Counted from the first letter of the stretch, positions 8,858 to 17,339 are shown. The stretch: DNA of 31,525 bases from CAZHOV01 sp964534315 (GCA_964534315.1 CAZHOV010000054.1:1-31525), one strand, 5' to 3'. The notes: generated by a model not told the origin, from the letters alone. Made by a program: numbers and translations.

Positions 8858-9781
8858 CTACCTCACCGTAAGGTCTCTAAAAATATCCTCCAGCTTGGTT
8901 TCCAGAGGCGTGAGTTCGGTAAGGACCCATTTTTGTTGGACGCACAGGTCAAAGATCGCTTTGTTGGAGATCTGCTCAGGTTCGCTTTGGACTTCAAAAA
9001 TTTGATGTTCCGGATCGACGAGATCCACCAGCCTGACGGAGGGTAATTTTTGAAGCCCTTCGAAAATAGGCTGTTGTTCGCCTCCTTCAATTCTGACTCT
9101 GAGTACCTGACTTCCTTGAGCTTGTTTTCTGAGCGTACCTGCGGTACCGTCAGCAACGATCTTTCCGTTATTGATGATAAGAATACGATCGCAGGTTGCT
9201 TCGACTTCAGGCAGGATATGGGTGCTTAGGATGACCGTTTTGGCTCTACCGATATTTTTAATCAATTCCCGGATTTCCACAATCTGGTTAGGGTCCAGCC
9301 CGGTGGTTGGCTCGTCGAGGATGAGCACTTGTGGATCGTGGATCATAGCCTGGGCAAGCCCTACCCGTTGTCGGTAACCTTTAGATAGTTCTCCAATCTT
9401 TTTGTGCTTTTCGACGTTTAACCCGCAAACACGAACCATCTCCCAGACCCTGGCAGAAATTTCTGCTTTGGGGACGCCTTGCAAAGAAGCGCAAAACCCG
9501 AGGTAATCAATAACCGGCATTTCCTGATAAAGCGGGTTATTTTCAGGTAAATAACCGATATATTTTTTCATATTACCGGTCTTAACGGTTTTTCCGCCAA
9601 TAAATACCTCACCCTGATCCATTGGGATATAATTGGTGATCATTTTCATGGTAGTGGTTTTACCTGCACCATTGGGCCCCAAAAAACCAAGAATTTCACC
9701 GGTTTTTACCTCAAATGAAATGCTGTCTACCGCTTTTTGCAAACCATAACTTTTACTCAAATTTTGAATGACAATATCCAT
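8858..9781 (-). CDS. gldA: GldA-like ABC transporter ATP-binding protein
   Basis: A 307-aa ABC ATPase with a complete motif set: Walker A GPNGAGKT (35-42), signature LSKGYRQR (132-139), Walker B LILDEP (153-158) with TTGLDP D-loop, and H-loop His188. The Q-loop position reads YLPENNPLY, with Glu80 in place of Gln, which I recall as common in the GldA/multidrug-type subfamily. A C-terminal extension of about 90 residues follows the ATPase core (LRVRIEGG..., WVLTELTPLETKLEDIFRDLT), as in ABC-2 exporters. It powers the GldF/GldG system encoded downstream. In flavobacteria gldA is usually unlinked from gldFG, while here all three are together. The ATG at 9781 gives the canonical N-terminus MDIVIQNLSKSYG. 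Confidence 0.93.
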   Translation of the reverse strand: MDIVIQNLSKSYGLQKAVDSISFEVKTGEILGFLGPNGAGKTTTMKMITNYIPMDQGEVFIGGKTVKTGNMKKYIGYLPENNPLYQEMPVIDYLGFCASLQGVPKAEISARVWEMVRVCGLNVEKHKKIGELSKGYRQRVGLAQAMIHDPQVLILDEPTTGLDPNQIVEIRELIKNIGRAKTVILSTHILPEVEATCDRILIINNGKIVADGTAGTLRKQAQGSQVLRVRIEGGEQQPIFEGLQKLPSVRLVDLVDPEHQIFEVQSEPEQISNKAIFDLCVQQKWVLTELTPLETKLEDIFRDLTVR

Positions 9782-10192
9782 ATGGGTAACAATTTGTTAA
9801 AAAACAAAAGAATAAATAATTACTTTCAATTAAGTTGCTGCTGAAATAGCTAGAAAGAACAAAAAGAAAAAAACAGAGAAGGTCACTTGCGGACCGCCAA
9901 GGAAGCTCATTAGTTGATCAAGTAGGTTAATCAAGATAAATCGAAAAACTGAAATAGCTATTTAACGTACAACTTAACTAACTAATAATGTAAAACTTAG
10001 GACTGGCAAAAATAAAAAATTTTTATTTCTTGCAAATTTAATATTGCCCTGTACTTATTAATACGAAAAAATTGTTGGGGATAATTGGCGGTTTGTACTT
10101 GAAACGCTATTTTTGCTACATTTCGCTGCAATTTAAGGTAAAATAGATACTAAATTTTTCTAACGAATTCTTTTTTGGTTAAATCTTAATAG
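9782..10192. other. 411-bp divergent intergenic region
   Basis: No gene is supported here; the longest ATG frames are about 20 codons. The region separates gldA (-) from the lipoprotein gene (+) and is AT-rich. It contains a direct repeat CTGAAATAGCTA (9841-9852 and 9949-9960), a near-perfect palindrome AAATAAAAA/TTTTTATTT around 10010-10028, a minus-strand TAAATTTG (10033-10040) that could be a -7 box for gldA with a long leader, and a plus-strand promoter at 10084-10115. Confidence 0.6.
10084..10115 (+). promoter_or_regulatory. Putative Bacteroidota sigma-ABfr-type promoter
   Basis: ATTG (10084-10087), then 20 nt, then TATTTTTG (10108-10115) fits the TTTG-N19/20-TAnnTTTG consensus with one mismatch in the upstream box. 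It points toward the lipoprotein gene at 10193, giving a leader of about 70 nt. Confidence 0.55.
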
Positions 10193-10801
10193 ATGATGAA
10201 GTTGATGTATTATACTTTTGGGATTTTATTTGTTTTTGCAGCCTTTGCTGGTTGCCAGAATTCATCCCGTCAAACGCCGGCAACTACTATTGACACCTCC
10301 GGCTATGAATTGACTGCCGTTCCTGGTACTGACCTGCAACGGGCAGTGAAAAGAGATGCAGAAGGAAATTTAGAAGAAGAGGGTTTCTTTAAAAATGGCC
10401 TAAAAGAAGGCACCTGGATAACTTACCACAAAAAACGCAAGGACGATATTGATCGCATTCATTTTTTTGAAACCTATATTGATGGTAAACTGAACGGCCT
10501 TGCTATGGAATTTGCTTTACGAGGACAGCTCAAATCCAGGCAGCTCTTTCAGAATGGTCAATTAAATGGCGTAAGCTACACGTTTAGTTACGGGAATATC
10601 CTGGAAGAAGCTAATTATACCAACGGAGAACTGGATGGAGTCTTCAGAGCCTATAACAACAGGGGCAAACTGCAGCAGGAAGTAGAATACAAAATGGGAA
10701 AAATGCATGGTAAGTTCCGATATTTTGATGGAGAAGGAAATATCCAATTAGAATATACTTATGAAGATGGGGAAAAAATTGAGGGTGGAATGGTTGAATA
10801 A
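10193..10801 (+). CDS. Lipoprotein with YwqK/MORN-like repeats
   Basis: A 202-aa predicted lipoprotein. The signal sequence MMKLMYYTFGILFVFAAFAGC ends in lipobox AFAGC (Cys21). The mature part carries four to five MORN-like units of about 22 residues, each with a G-x2-(E/N/D)G pattern (NGLKEGTW, DGKLNGL, NGQLNGV, NGELDGV, MGKMHGK, DGEGNIQ). The arrangement resembles the YwqK family of MORN-variant proteins, annotated in databases as antitoxin-like, a name that should not be taken as a function here. ATG 10196 is an equally good start. The gene ends 84 nt before the helicase-like gene and may be the first cistron of that transcript. It is probably a membrane-attached periplasmic protein; partner unknown. 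Confidence 0.82.
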   Translation: MMKLMYYTFGILFVFAAFAGCQNSSRQTPATTIDTSGYELTAVPGTDLQRAVKRDAEGNLEEEGFFKNGLKEGTWITYHKKRKDDIDRIHFFETYIDGKLNGLAMEFALRGQLKSRQLFQNGQLNGVSYTFSYGNILEEANYTNGELDGVFRAYNNRGKLQQEVEYKMGKMHGKFRYFDGEGNIQLEYTYEDGEKIEGGMVE

Positions 10802-10885
10802 ATCTCCACTACCAAAGATTGTTTTTCCCTTTCTCTACTACTAAATAAATTGCCAATAACGCGAACGTTCAATGCCTTTAAACTT

Positions 10886-13800
10886 ATGAAAAATAACGCT
10901 TCTTTAGTTCATTCAATCTTTGATCGGTATGAAGATCAGGTAAAAAAATCTCATTATTGGCAAGCATTTCCGGCATCCAATGAAATTCTAGACTTGAAAA
11001 AACTGGATAATTGCTTCGATCAATTTGCAGTCCAGTGGCTCAATCAATTAACTACCCAACCAATTTGCGAAACGGAAATCACTGTACAAGAGCCCTACAT
11101 CAAACCACTTCGACACCTCTATTTCGAAACATTGAGCAAAGAGCGGTTGTATGGAAATAAATCCCTGGGGCTGGGGTTTCCCTTTGTATTATTAAAAAAC
11201 CCTAACAACCCTTTTGTTCCTTTTGCCCTTCCAGTTTTCATTTGGATGCAAAAAATAGAAGCCAGTCCCAACCGGGCCAACACCTGGATTTTTAAACACT
11301 ATCCAGACCTTCAAGTGGTCATCAATCCGTTTCTTTTAGATTACTTAAAGGATAAAGTAGCCCCTGATTTCCTGAAAAAGCTGGAAAAGGCTCCGGATCA
11401 ACGCCCCCTATCGTTTGATTTCATACAACAATGGTGCAGCCAACTGGCAGAATTGCTGGAGCTGGATAATGAGCCTCCTGAAGAAAAAATCGCTGCCTTT
11501 CCTACCGCCAGACAAGCTTCTATCCTTGCAGAAAAAGGAGCCATCCAATGGTCTGGGGTACTCTCCCATTTCCCGCAAATCTCCTATGAAGTATATGCCT
11601 TTCTGAAAGAAAAACTAATAGCCACTCCTTCCGAGTCAACTCCTGATCCGGAAGAAAAACCAACCCAAAAACTTCTCAAAAAATACCATCCCTTTGGGGC
11701 TTTCATTCCTGACCCCGAGCAGCAAGAAGTACTCATCGCTTCTCATCAGCATCAGATCACCTTAGTAAACGGCCCCCAGGGCAGCGGAAAAACCTTCGGA
11801 CTCGCCAATATACTGACCAACGCACTTTCTAACGGCCTAAAATGTATTGTTGTCTCTGAAGAAATGCGCAGCCTTCGGCAAATCCAAAAGCAATTGATCG
11901 AAAACGGGATCGATAAACTCTCGTTTCTACTGAAAGACTTGCTAAACGATAAGCCACTCCTGCTGGAAGTACTTCGACAAACCATCGAAAGCACTAAAAA
12001 ACCTTCCAACTTTTCGGAAGATGAATTCGAATTACTCCTCGGCCAGTGCCAGCGTGCCTACAAAAGGCTGGAAGTCTCTTTCCAAGGGATAAACGGTAAA
12101 ATTTTCGGTAACCTCAGCTGGACAGAAACCGTCGGTAAATTCCTGGGTAGCAACAAAATAGAAGGTAAAGAACTGCTAAGTAGTCAACTCAATCCAAATG
12201 ATTTTGTCTTTACTTTTTCTGAATACGAATTGCTCAAAGAAGCCATCCTAAGCAGCAAAGACCTTTTTCAAAAGGTCAATACGCTCAAACATCCACTAAC
12301 CGCTTTACATCGAAATATCTTTATCAATAAAGAAAAGGATGATGCCCACCAGTACATCGTGGAAGAACTCAATTACTTTCTCGAAAACACCTCCAACCTT
12401 CAGTACAGATATATTAATAAACTGGACTCTTATACCGAAAACCTGACCGAACACTACGAAAACCACTATACCGATCTGTTTAAAAAACTCCATGAAATAA
12501 CCGAAAATATTGAAGATTACGGACGACAATACGGAGCAGATTTTGAAGAGTCCGGATTCATCTCTACCGGCAAATTGCATGTTTACGGGGTTTTTTCTAA
12601 CAAACATAAAAATATATTGCAAGCAAAGGAGGCTATCGCCTTTCAGTTTCAGGAACTTCAAAAAGCTTATCAGGAACGAAAATATTTTGATTATCGATTT
12701 CCAAAAACGGTGGAGCTGAAAAATATTAAACGCATACGTCAATATCTCGAAGACTTTGAAAAAACACTTGATCACTGGTATCAACGCTTACCAAATATCG
12801 TCCAGGAAGAAGTGCAGCGACTGAATAACAAAACCGTACACATAGACCTCGACTTCAGGGAACAAATTGAAGAACTGGAATATGCACTAGACGTATTGGT
12901 AGAGGAATTTAACAACGCCAATCTATTCGAAGCGCCTCTTTCCAACAACATGCTAACCATTTCTAAACGACAGCAATTTCTTGAAGATATAATCGAAAAG
13001 CTGGAATATACACAATACAATCTGCGCGATTTTTCTGACTTCTATAACTGGCAACGTAATTGGCTTCAACTCGGTGACATTCCACAAAAACTAATACGTG
13101 CACTAGTAAAAGTAAAACCTACTGATTGGCTAGCAGCATTTGAAAGCTGGTATTTTCATAACCGCCTTACCCTTGATTACCAAAGCTACATCCCCCAAAA
13201 CGACGAGTTACTCGTCAAATTCTCCAAGATCGGTGAAGAACTTCGGAAATTACTTCCCAAACAAATTCTTCATTATTGGCATCAAACCTTCTCGCTTTCG
13301 TCAAAAGCGCTTAAACGAACGAATAAAGAGGCCTATTCAGCTCTTTTTAGCAAAAATAACCGGCAAACCGGCATGCCGCATGCCATTAAATCCCTTTTTA
13401 ACCTGGATAGTCCAACCATTACCGATGCCATCCCTGTTTTATTAACTACTCCTGATATCGCGGGTGAATTATTTGTCAATACGCCCAATCCTCCTTTTGA
13501 TCTGATCCTATTTGACGAAGCTGATCACCTGACAATTGAAAAGATCTTTCCTATAATGGACTTAGGGAAAAGAGCGATTATTTTCGGATCTAACCTCAAT
13601 AATCGCTCCAACCAACATGAAGAAACCTTATTTGACTACGCCGTTCAACTGGGAGCAAAACAAATTCAACTTTCCTATATCCATCAACCCATCCATCCGG
13701 ACATCCTGCAGTTTAATAAAGCAGCCCTCTATGATCTTCCCCCCAAATTGCTGCCCGCCCAGAAGGGGGTCTGGAATAACGCGTTCGAAGTACGCCAAGT

Positions 13801-14758
13801 AGACGGAAGGTATGAAGAAGAAAATGGAACCAACGAAGCGGAAGCCCTTGAGATTATCCGCCTTCTTAACCAAATCGAAGAAACCAAACAACACACCTAT
13901 CCTAGCGTCCTGATCGTTTGTATGACGGTGGAGCAACGGGACCTGATCGCCGATTACCTACTCAAGATCAAACAGCAGCGGGCTGCAGGTAGTGATAAGA
14001 TCCGACAGCTGGAACGAAATGGCCTGTCAGTGATCCACACATCAGAACTACACGGTTATGCTTCGGATATTTTAATTCTCTCGCTTACCTACGGCTCCAT
14101 CGATCTGCTTGGTACACTCACAGAAGACATACAGTTTATTAACAGGCATAACCATGAAGAATTGCTGACCAATTTATTGAGCAGATATAGCCAAAAAGCC
14201 TACATCTGCACCTCCATTCCTGAAAAGATTTGGAAAAGCTGGACGGAAGTAGAATATCCTATCAATACCGGAAAACTGGGCCGCTATATCAACTACGCCA
14301 AAGCGGTTGAAGATCAAAATTTTAAAGGACAAAACGAAGCATTGGAAATAATTGCCGGTCAGCGCTCCGGTATGCCATTAACCAAAAGAAATTCTCTATT
14401 TATTGAAGAAATAGCGGAAGCCCTGCGGCCCTATTTTGAAGAAGGGCGGATATCTCTTGGCTCCAGAGTAGATCAACTGGAGATTCCACTATTGGTCAAC
14501 CCCGTTTATCCGCAAGAACCTCCAGTCATCATCCAGGCAGACGGATTCTTTACGTACAGTGAAACGGGATCCTTTCTCTGGGAAATGTATATCCGTAATC
14601 AGATCGAGCAAGTCGGGCTTTATTATTGCCCTACCTGGTCCGTTAACTGGTGGAAAAACCCACGGCAAGAAGCAAGAAAATTAGCAAGTATTATTATTCG
14701 GCAAGATAATAAATACGGAGGCATACCTACAGAGCAGGACACAGAGGAGGAAATCTAA
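10886..14758 (+). CDS. DUF4011-type SF1 helicase-like ATPase with degenerate helicase and nuclease motifs
   Basis: A 1290-aa protein (ATG 10886; a TTG at 10850 would add 12 residues). The N-terminal about 280 residues resemble the region preceding the ATPase in DUF4011 proteins (GFPFVLLKNPNNPFVPFALP, VVINPFLLDYL). Walker A GPQGSGKT is at 296-303 and motif Ia-like IVVSEEMRSLRQIQ follows. A mostly helical, coiled-coil-rich insert of about 550 residues precedes motif II FDEAD (876-880). Motif III, normally GDxxQ, is GSNLNN (901-906). The arginine-bearing motif IV region reads LSYIHQPIHP, and motif VI (TRAR-like) is reduced to SRYSQ (1099-1103). The C-terminus (about 1170-1290) matches the Vsr-like nuclease domain appended to these helicases (ending SVNWWKNP), but the expected acidic residues are replaced (LEIPLLVNP, IQADGF). 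It probably binds ATP, while unwinding and cleavage are doubtful. It is followed 3 nt later by the WbqC gene. Confidence 0.75.
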   Translation: MKNNASLVHSIFDRYEDQVKKSHYWQAFPASNEILDLKKLDNCFDQFAVQWLNQLTTQPICETEITVQEPYIKPLRHLYFETLSKERLYGNKSLGLGFPFVLLKNPNNPFVPFALPVFIWMQKIEASPNRANTWIFKHYPDLQVVINPFLLDYLKDKVAPDFLKKLEKAPDQRPLSFDFIQQWCSQLAELLELDNEPPEEKIAAFPTARQASILAEKGAIQWSGVLSHFPQISYEVYAFLKEKLIATPSESTPDPEEKPTQKLLKKYHPFGAFIPDPEQQEVLIASHQHQITLVNGPQGSGKTFGLANILTNALSNGLKCIVVSEEMRSLRQIQKQLIENGIDKLSFLLKDLLNDKPLLLEVLRQTIESTKKPSNFSEDEFELLLGQCQRAYKRLEVSFQGINGKIFGNLSWTETVGKFLGSNKIEGKELLSSQLNPNDFVFTFSEYELLKEAILSSKDLFQKVNTLKHPLTALHRNIFINKEKDDAHQYIVEELNYFLENTSNLQYRYINKLDSYTENLTEHYENHYTDLFKKLHEITENIEDYGRQYGADFEESGFISTGKLHVYGVFSNKHKNILQAKEAIAFQFQELQKAYQERKYFDYRFPKTVELKNIKRIRQYLEDFEKTLDHWYQRLPNIVQEEVQRLNNKTVHIDLDFREQIEELEYALDVLVEEFNNANLFEAPLSNNMLTISKRQQFLEDIIEKLEYTQYNLRDFSDFYNWQRNWLQLGDIPQKLIRALVKVKPTDWLAAFESWYFHNRLTLDYQSYIPQNDELLVKFSKIGEELRKLLPKQILHYWHQTFSLSSKALKRTNKEAYSALFSKNNRQTGMPHAIKSLFNLDSPTITDAIPVLLTTPDIAGELFVNTPNPPFDLILFDEADHLTIEKIFPIMDLGKRAIIFGSNLNNRSNQHEETLFDYAVQLGAKQIQLSYIHQPIHPDILQFNKAALYDLPPKLLPAQKGVWNNAFEVRQVDGRYEEENGTNEAEALEIIRLLNQIEETKQHTYPSVLIVCMTVEQRDLIADYLLKIKQQRAAGSDKIRQLERNGLSVIHTSELHGYASDILILSLTYGSIDLLGTLTEDIQFINRHNHEELLTNLLSRYSQKAYICTSIPEKIWKSWTEVEYPINTGKLGRYINYAKAVEDQNFKGQNEALEIIAGQRSGMPLTKRNSLFIEEIAEALRPYFEEGRISLGSRVDQLEIPLLVNPVYPQEPPVIIQADGFFTYSETGSFLWEMYIRNQIEQVGLYYCPTWSVNWWKNPRQEARKLASIIIRQDNKYGGIPTEQDTEEEI

Positions 14759-14761
14759 CTT

Positions 14762-15424
14762 ATGGGGCTGAAAAAAAAGATAAGTACACAACCCGCGATC
14801 ATAGAAACCCAATATTTGCCGCCGGTGGCCTATTTCGCCTTGTTCACCGTTACGCCTCAAGTGTTGCTGGAACAACACGAAAACTATAATAAGCGAAGTT
14901 ATCGAAACCGGACCCACCTGGCCGGCGCTAACGGCATCCTAAGGCTTTCTATTCCCCTCTTGAAAGGTAAAAACGAACAAATGCCCATCAGAAAAGTCCG
15001 GATAGCCAATGACCAGGACTGGCAACGGCAACATTGGAACACCATCTGGTCTGCCTATGGTAAATCTCCTTTTTTTGAATACTACGCCCCTGAATTTGAA
15101 CATTTTTTTCATAAAAAATACACCTTTCTGTTTGATTGGAACCTCGACTTATTAAAAAGAATATTAACTTTGCTGGAATTATCACATAAGCTTTCCTTTA
15201 CCGCCGAGTATTCCAAAAAACCGCTTCAGACAATGGATTTTCGAGATTGTATTCACCCTAAAAAGGACCTGAACGTTACCATCCCATTTTTTAAACCCCA
15301 AAAATACGGGCAAGTGTTTGAAGAAAAATTCGGTTTCTTGTCGAACCTCAGTATATTGGATCTTATTTTTTGTGCCGGACCTCAAGCCGTTTTATATTTG
15401 GATCAATCCATTAACAATGACTGA
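14762..15424 (+). CDS. WbqC family protein
   Basis: A 220-aa cytoplasmic protein with the WbqC-family pattern: an N-terminal IIETQYLPPVAYFALF, then LEQHENYNKRSYRNRTHL, a small-residue turn followed by LRLSIPLLKG, and QRQHWNTIWSAYGKSPFFEYY. WbqC members occur in O-antigen and other polysaccharide loci and in conserved Bacteroidota housekeeping clusters; their chemistry is poorly defined. An AGGAGG Shine-Dalgarno-like run (14744-14749) lies about 12 nt before the ATG, which is unusual for this phylum and decides the start. The gene begins 3 nt after the helicase-like gene and its end overlaps the dynamin gene by 8 nt, so translational coupling of all three is likely. Confidence 0.85.
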   Translation: MGLKKKISTQPAIIETQYLPPVAYFALFTVTPQVLLEQHENYNKRSYRNRTHLAGANGILRLSIPLLKGKNEQMPIRKVRIANDQDWQRQHWNTIWSAYGKSPFFEYYAPEFEHFFHKKYTFLFDWNLDLLKRILTLLELSHKLSFTAEYSKKPLQTMDFRDCIHPKKDLNVTIPFFKPQKYGQVFEEKFGFLSNLSILDLIFCAGPQAVLYLDQSINND

Positions 15425-17150
15425 AATATTAAATCCTGAAGTACTTACACTTAAAAGTAAAATCGACGAATCCGCCAAAGATCTTCACGATTTGACCGCC
15501 CATATCGCTAACAAGGAACTCATGGAGACGGTCAGCGATCTCCGCAACCGAATCAATGAGCCTTTCATGTTTGTAATCGTTGGAGAAGTAAAAGCCGGAA
15601 AAAGTAGCTTTATCAACGCGTTGCTGGATGCTTCAAAGGAAATCTGTAAAGTTGGCCCTCAGCCTGTTACCGATACCATTCAGCAAATCCTTTACGGTGA
15701 TAAAGAGGATGAAGTAGTCGTCAATAAATACCTCAAAAAAGTCTATCAACCGGTAGATATCCTTCAGGATATTGCAATCGTAGACACCCCGGGCACCAAT
15801 ACGATCATCGAACAACACCAGGAGATCACCGAACGCTTCATCCCCGCATCCGATCTGATCGTTTTTGTTTTCGAAGCTAAAAATCCTTATCGCCAATCCT
15901 CCTGGGACTTTTTTGACTACATCCACCAAGACTGGCAAAAAAAGACCATTTTTGTCCTTCAGCAAAAAGACCTGATGCCCGAAGAGGATTTAAAAGTTAA
16001 TGAAAAAGGATTACAGGATTATGCCCAAAAGAAAGGCGTATTTAACCCTAAAGTCTTTTCGGTTTCCGCCAAACAGGAAATAGATGGACAAAAAGAGCAA
16101 AGCGGTTTTATTGGTTTACGCAGGTTTATTCAGGAAAATATTACCGGCGGAAAAGCCCCGGTCTTAAAGCTGGAAAACAATATTAAAATCTGTATCAATA
16201 TTCATCAAAAAATCGGCCAAGGGCTGGAAATACGCCAACGCCAGTTCGAATCTGATATTGAATTCAGAGAAGATATCGCACTGACTATTGATAAAAACGA
16301 GAAGAAATCACAAAATCAACTCAAAATACTACTGGGGAATTTACTGGGTTCCTATGATCGGGTGACCTCGAAAGCAGAGCGGGAACTGAGTAGCGGACTT
16401 TCCTTTTTTAGCCTGCTAAAGCGTTCTTTTGCCGCCATTTTCACCAGCAAGTCCTCAGCAAAAAAATGGCTGGATGATCTTACTCATCAACTAGAGGAGG
16501 ATATGAATACCGAACTACACCTCCGCCTTAACGAAGGTATCGAAGACCTCGCAGAGAGTATACAACAAATGGCTAAGATCGTAGAGCTTAAAATCCAGAA
16601 TAGCAAAACCATTTTAAAACCTCATAACGAGATATTCAGCGATATCGCTCAACGTCGCAATAATGCCATCTCAGAACTGAAAACTTCTTTTGCCCATTTC
16701 CTGAATAATTCAGAAGACTTCAGCGGTAAAGAATTATTTACGGACTCGGGATCGATATCCCCCTCTATCGCCACCGGAAGCGGTATTGCCGTGATCGGGG
16801 TAATCCTCGCCGCCGTCACCAACGGAATGGTCTTCGATATCACCGGAGGCGTCCTGACAACTATCGGCCTGCTCTTTGCAGGTATCACCTCCGGTACGAA
16901 ACGAAGGAAAATACTCAACAGCTACCGAAAAGAAATCGAAAAAGGACGTGACCGACTTGAATTGGAGGTCCGCGAAAAACTACAAGCATATATCCAGCAT
17001 GTCAAAAAAAATATCCAATCCAATTTCCTCGAATTTGACCAAATGCTGGAAACTGAAGAAAAACAACTGAACGAATTACATAAAAGGCAAGCCCATATCG
17101 ATACCCAACTCAACGAAATTAAAGAACAAGTCGATAAACTCTTGGCGTAG
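15417..17150 (+). CDS. Bacterial dynamin-like GTPase
   Basis: A 577-aa protein. The chosen ATG (15417) gives MTEILNPEVLTLKSKI and overlaps the WbqC stop by 8 nt; an upstream in-frame ATG at 15318 lies inside WbqC and is unlikely. The G domain has G1 GEVKAGKS (56-63), the conserved Thr of G2 (VTDTIQQI), G3 DTPG (123-126) and a non-canonical G4, QQKD (182-185), in place of N/TKxD. A long helical stalk follows (about 270-440, 500-577). A hydrophobic hairpin at about 450-497 (GIAVIGVILAAV, GGVLTTIGLLFAGI) serves as a membrane paddle, as in bacterial dynamin-like proteins. The family remodels or fuses membranes, and several members act in phage defence or envelope stress. No promoter is seen upstream; it is probably expressed with the two preceding genes. 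Confidence 0.88.
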   Translation: MTEILNPEVLTLKSKIDESAKDLHDLTAHIANKELMETVSDLRNRINEPFMFVIVGEVKAGKSSFINALLDASKEICKVGPQPVTDTIQQILYGDKEDEVVVNKYLKKVYQPVDILQDIAIVDTPGTNTIIEQHQEITERFIPASDLIVFVFEAKNPYRQSSWDFFDYIHQDWQKKTIFVLQQKDLMPEEDLKVNEKGLQDYAQKKGVFNPKVFSVSAKQEIDGQKEQSGFIGLRRFIQENITGGKAPVLKLENNIKICINIHQKIGQGLEIRQRQFESDIEFREDIALTIDKNEKKSQNQLKILLGNLLGSYDRVTSKAERELSSGLSFFSLLKRSFAAIFTSKSSAKKWLDDLTHQLEEDMNTELHLRLNEGIEDLAESIQQMAKIVELKIQNSKTILKPHNEIFSDIAQRRNNAISELKTSFAHFLNNSEDFSGKELFTDSGSISPSIATGSGIAVIGVILAAVTNGMVFDITGGVLTTIGLLFAGITSGTKRRKILNSYRKEIEKGRDRLELEVREKLQAYIQHVKKNIQSNFLEFDQMLETEEKQLNELHKRQAHIDTQLNEIKEQVDKLLA

Positions 17151-17281
17151 CCCCATTAGGACACTCGATAGTTTGCCAACAAATGGAGTCTACCTTATTT
17201 CATGCTAACCTGCTGTATTTCTCTTTTCCTTTTTCATTGACGGTATTTCACCGACGAATCCGGCCCACTCACCGACAATTT

Positions 17282-17312
17282 TTTGGTTCCTCCCCCTCCA
17301 ACTATACATTTG
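17282..17312 (+). promoter_or_regulatory. Near-consensus Bacteroidota promoter
   Basis: TTTG (17282-17285), exactly 19 nt, then TACATTTG (17305-17312) match the TTTG-N19-TAnnTTTG consensus perfectly. The promoter lies 82 nt upstream of the lipoprotein ATG at 17394 and should drive the lipoprotein-kinase-regulator operon. It is the best promoter match in the window. Confidence 0.8.
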
Positions 17313-17339
17313 ATCATAGGAAAGGTAAAAAGTGAACAT

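Noticed and set aside
9881..9902. Hairpin CTTGCGG/CCGCCAAG as a riboswitch or terminator
   Set aside because: The stem needs a bulge, is short, and has no T-run or recognised aptamer consensus.
10193..10801. Toxin-antitoxin module based on the YwqK-like name
   Set aside because: The protein is a lipoprotein with MORN-like repeats and no toxin gene is adjacent; the antitoxin label in databases is not evidence of that role.
12305..12784. 159-codon minus-strand open frame inside the helicase-like gene
   Set aside because: It is a shadow frame opposite the lysine- and glutamate-rich coiled-coil part of the helicase-like protein, which yields Phe/Ile/Val-rich antisense translation with no recognisable family.
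15318..15416. Upstream in-frame start for the dynamin-like GTPase
   Set aside because: The extra 33 residues are read from the WbqC coding sequence in another frame. The ATG at 15417 gives a natural N-terminus and a typical 8-nt operon overlap.
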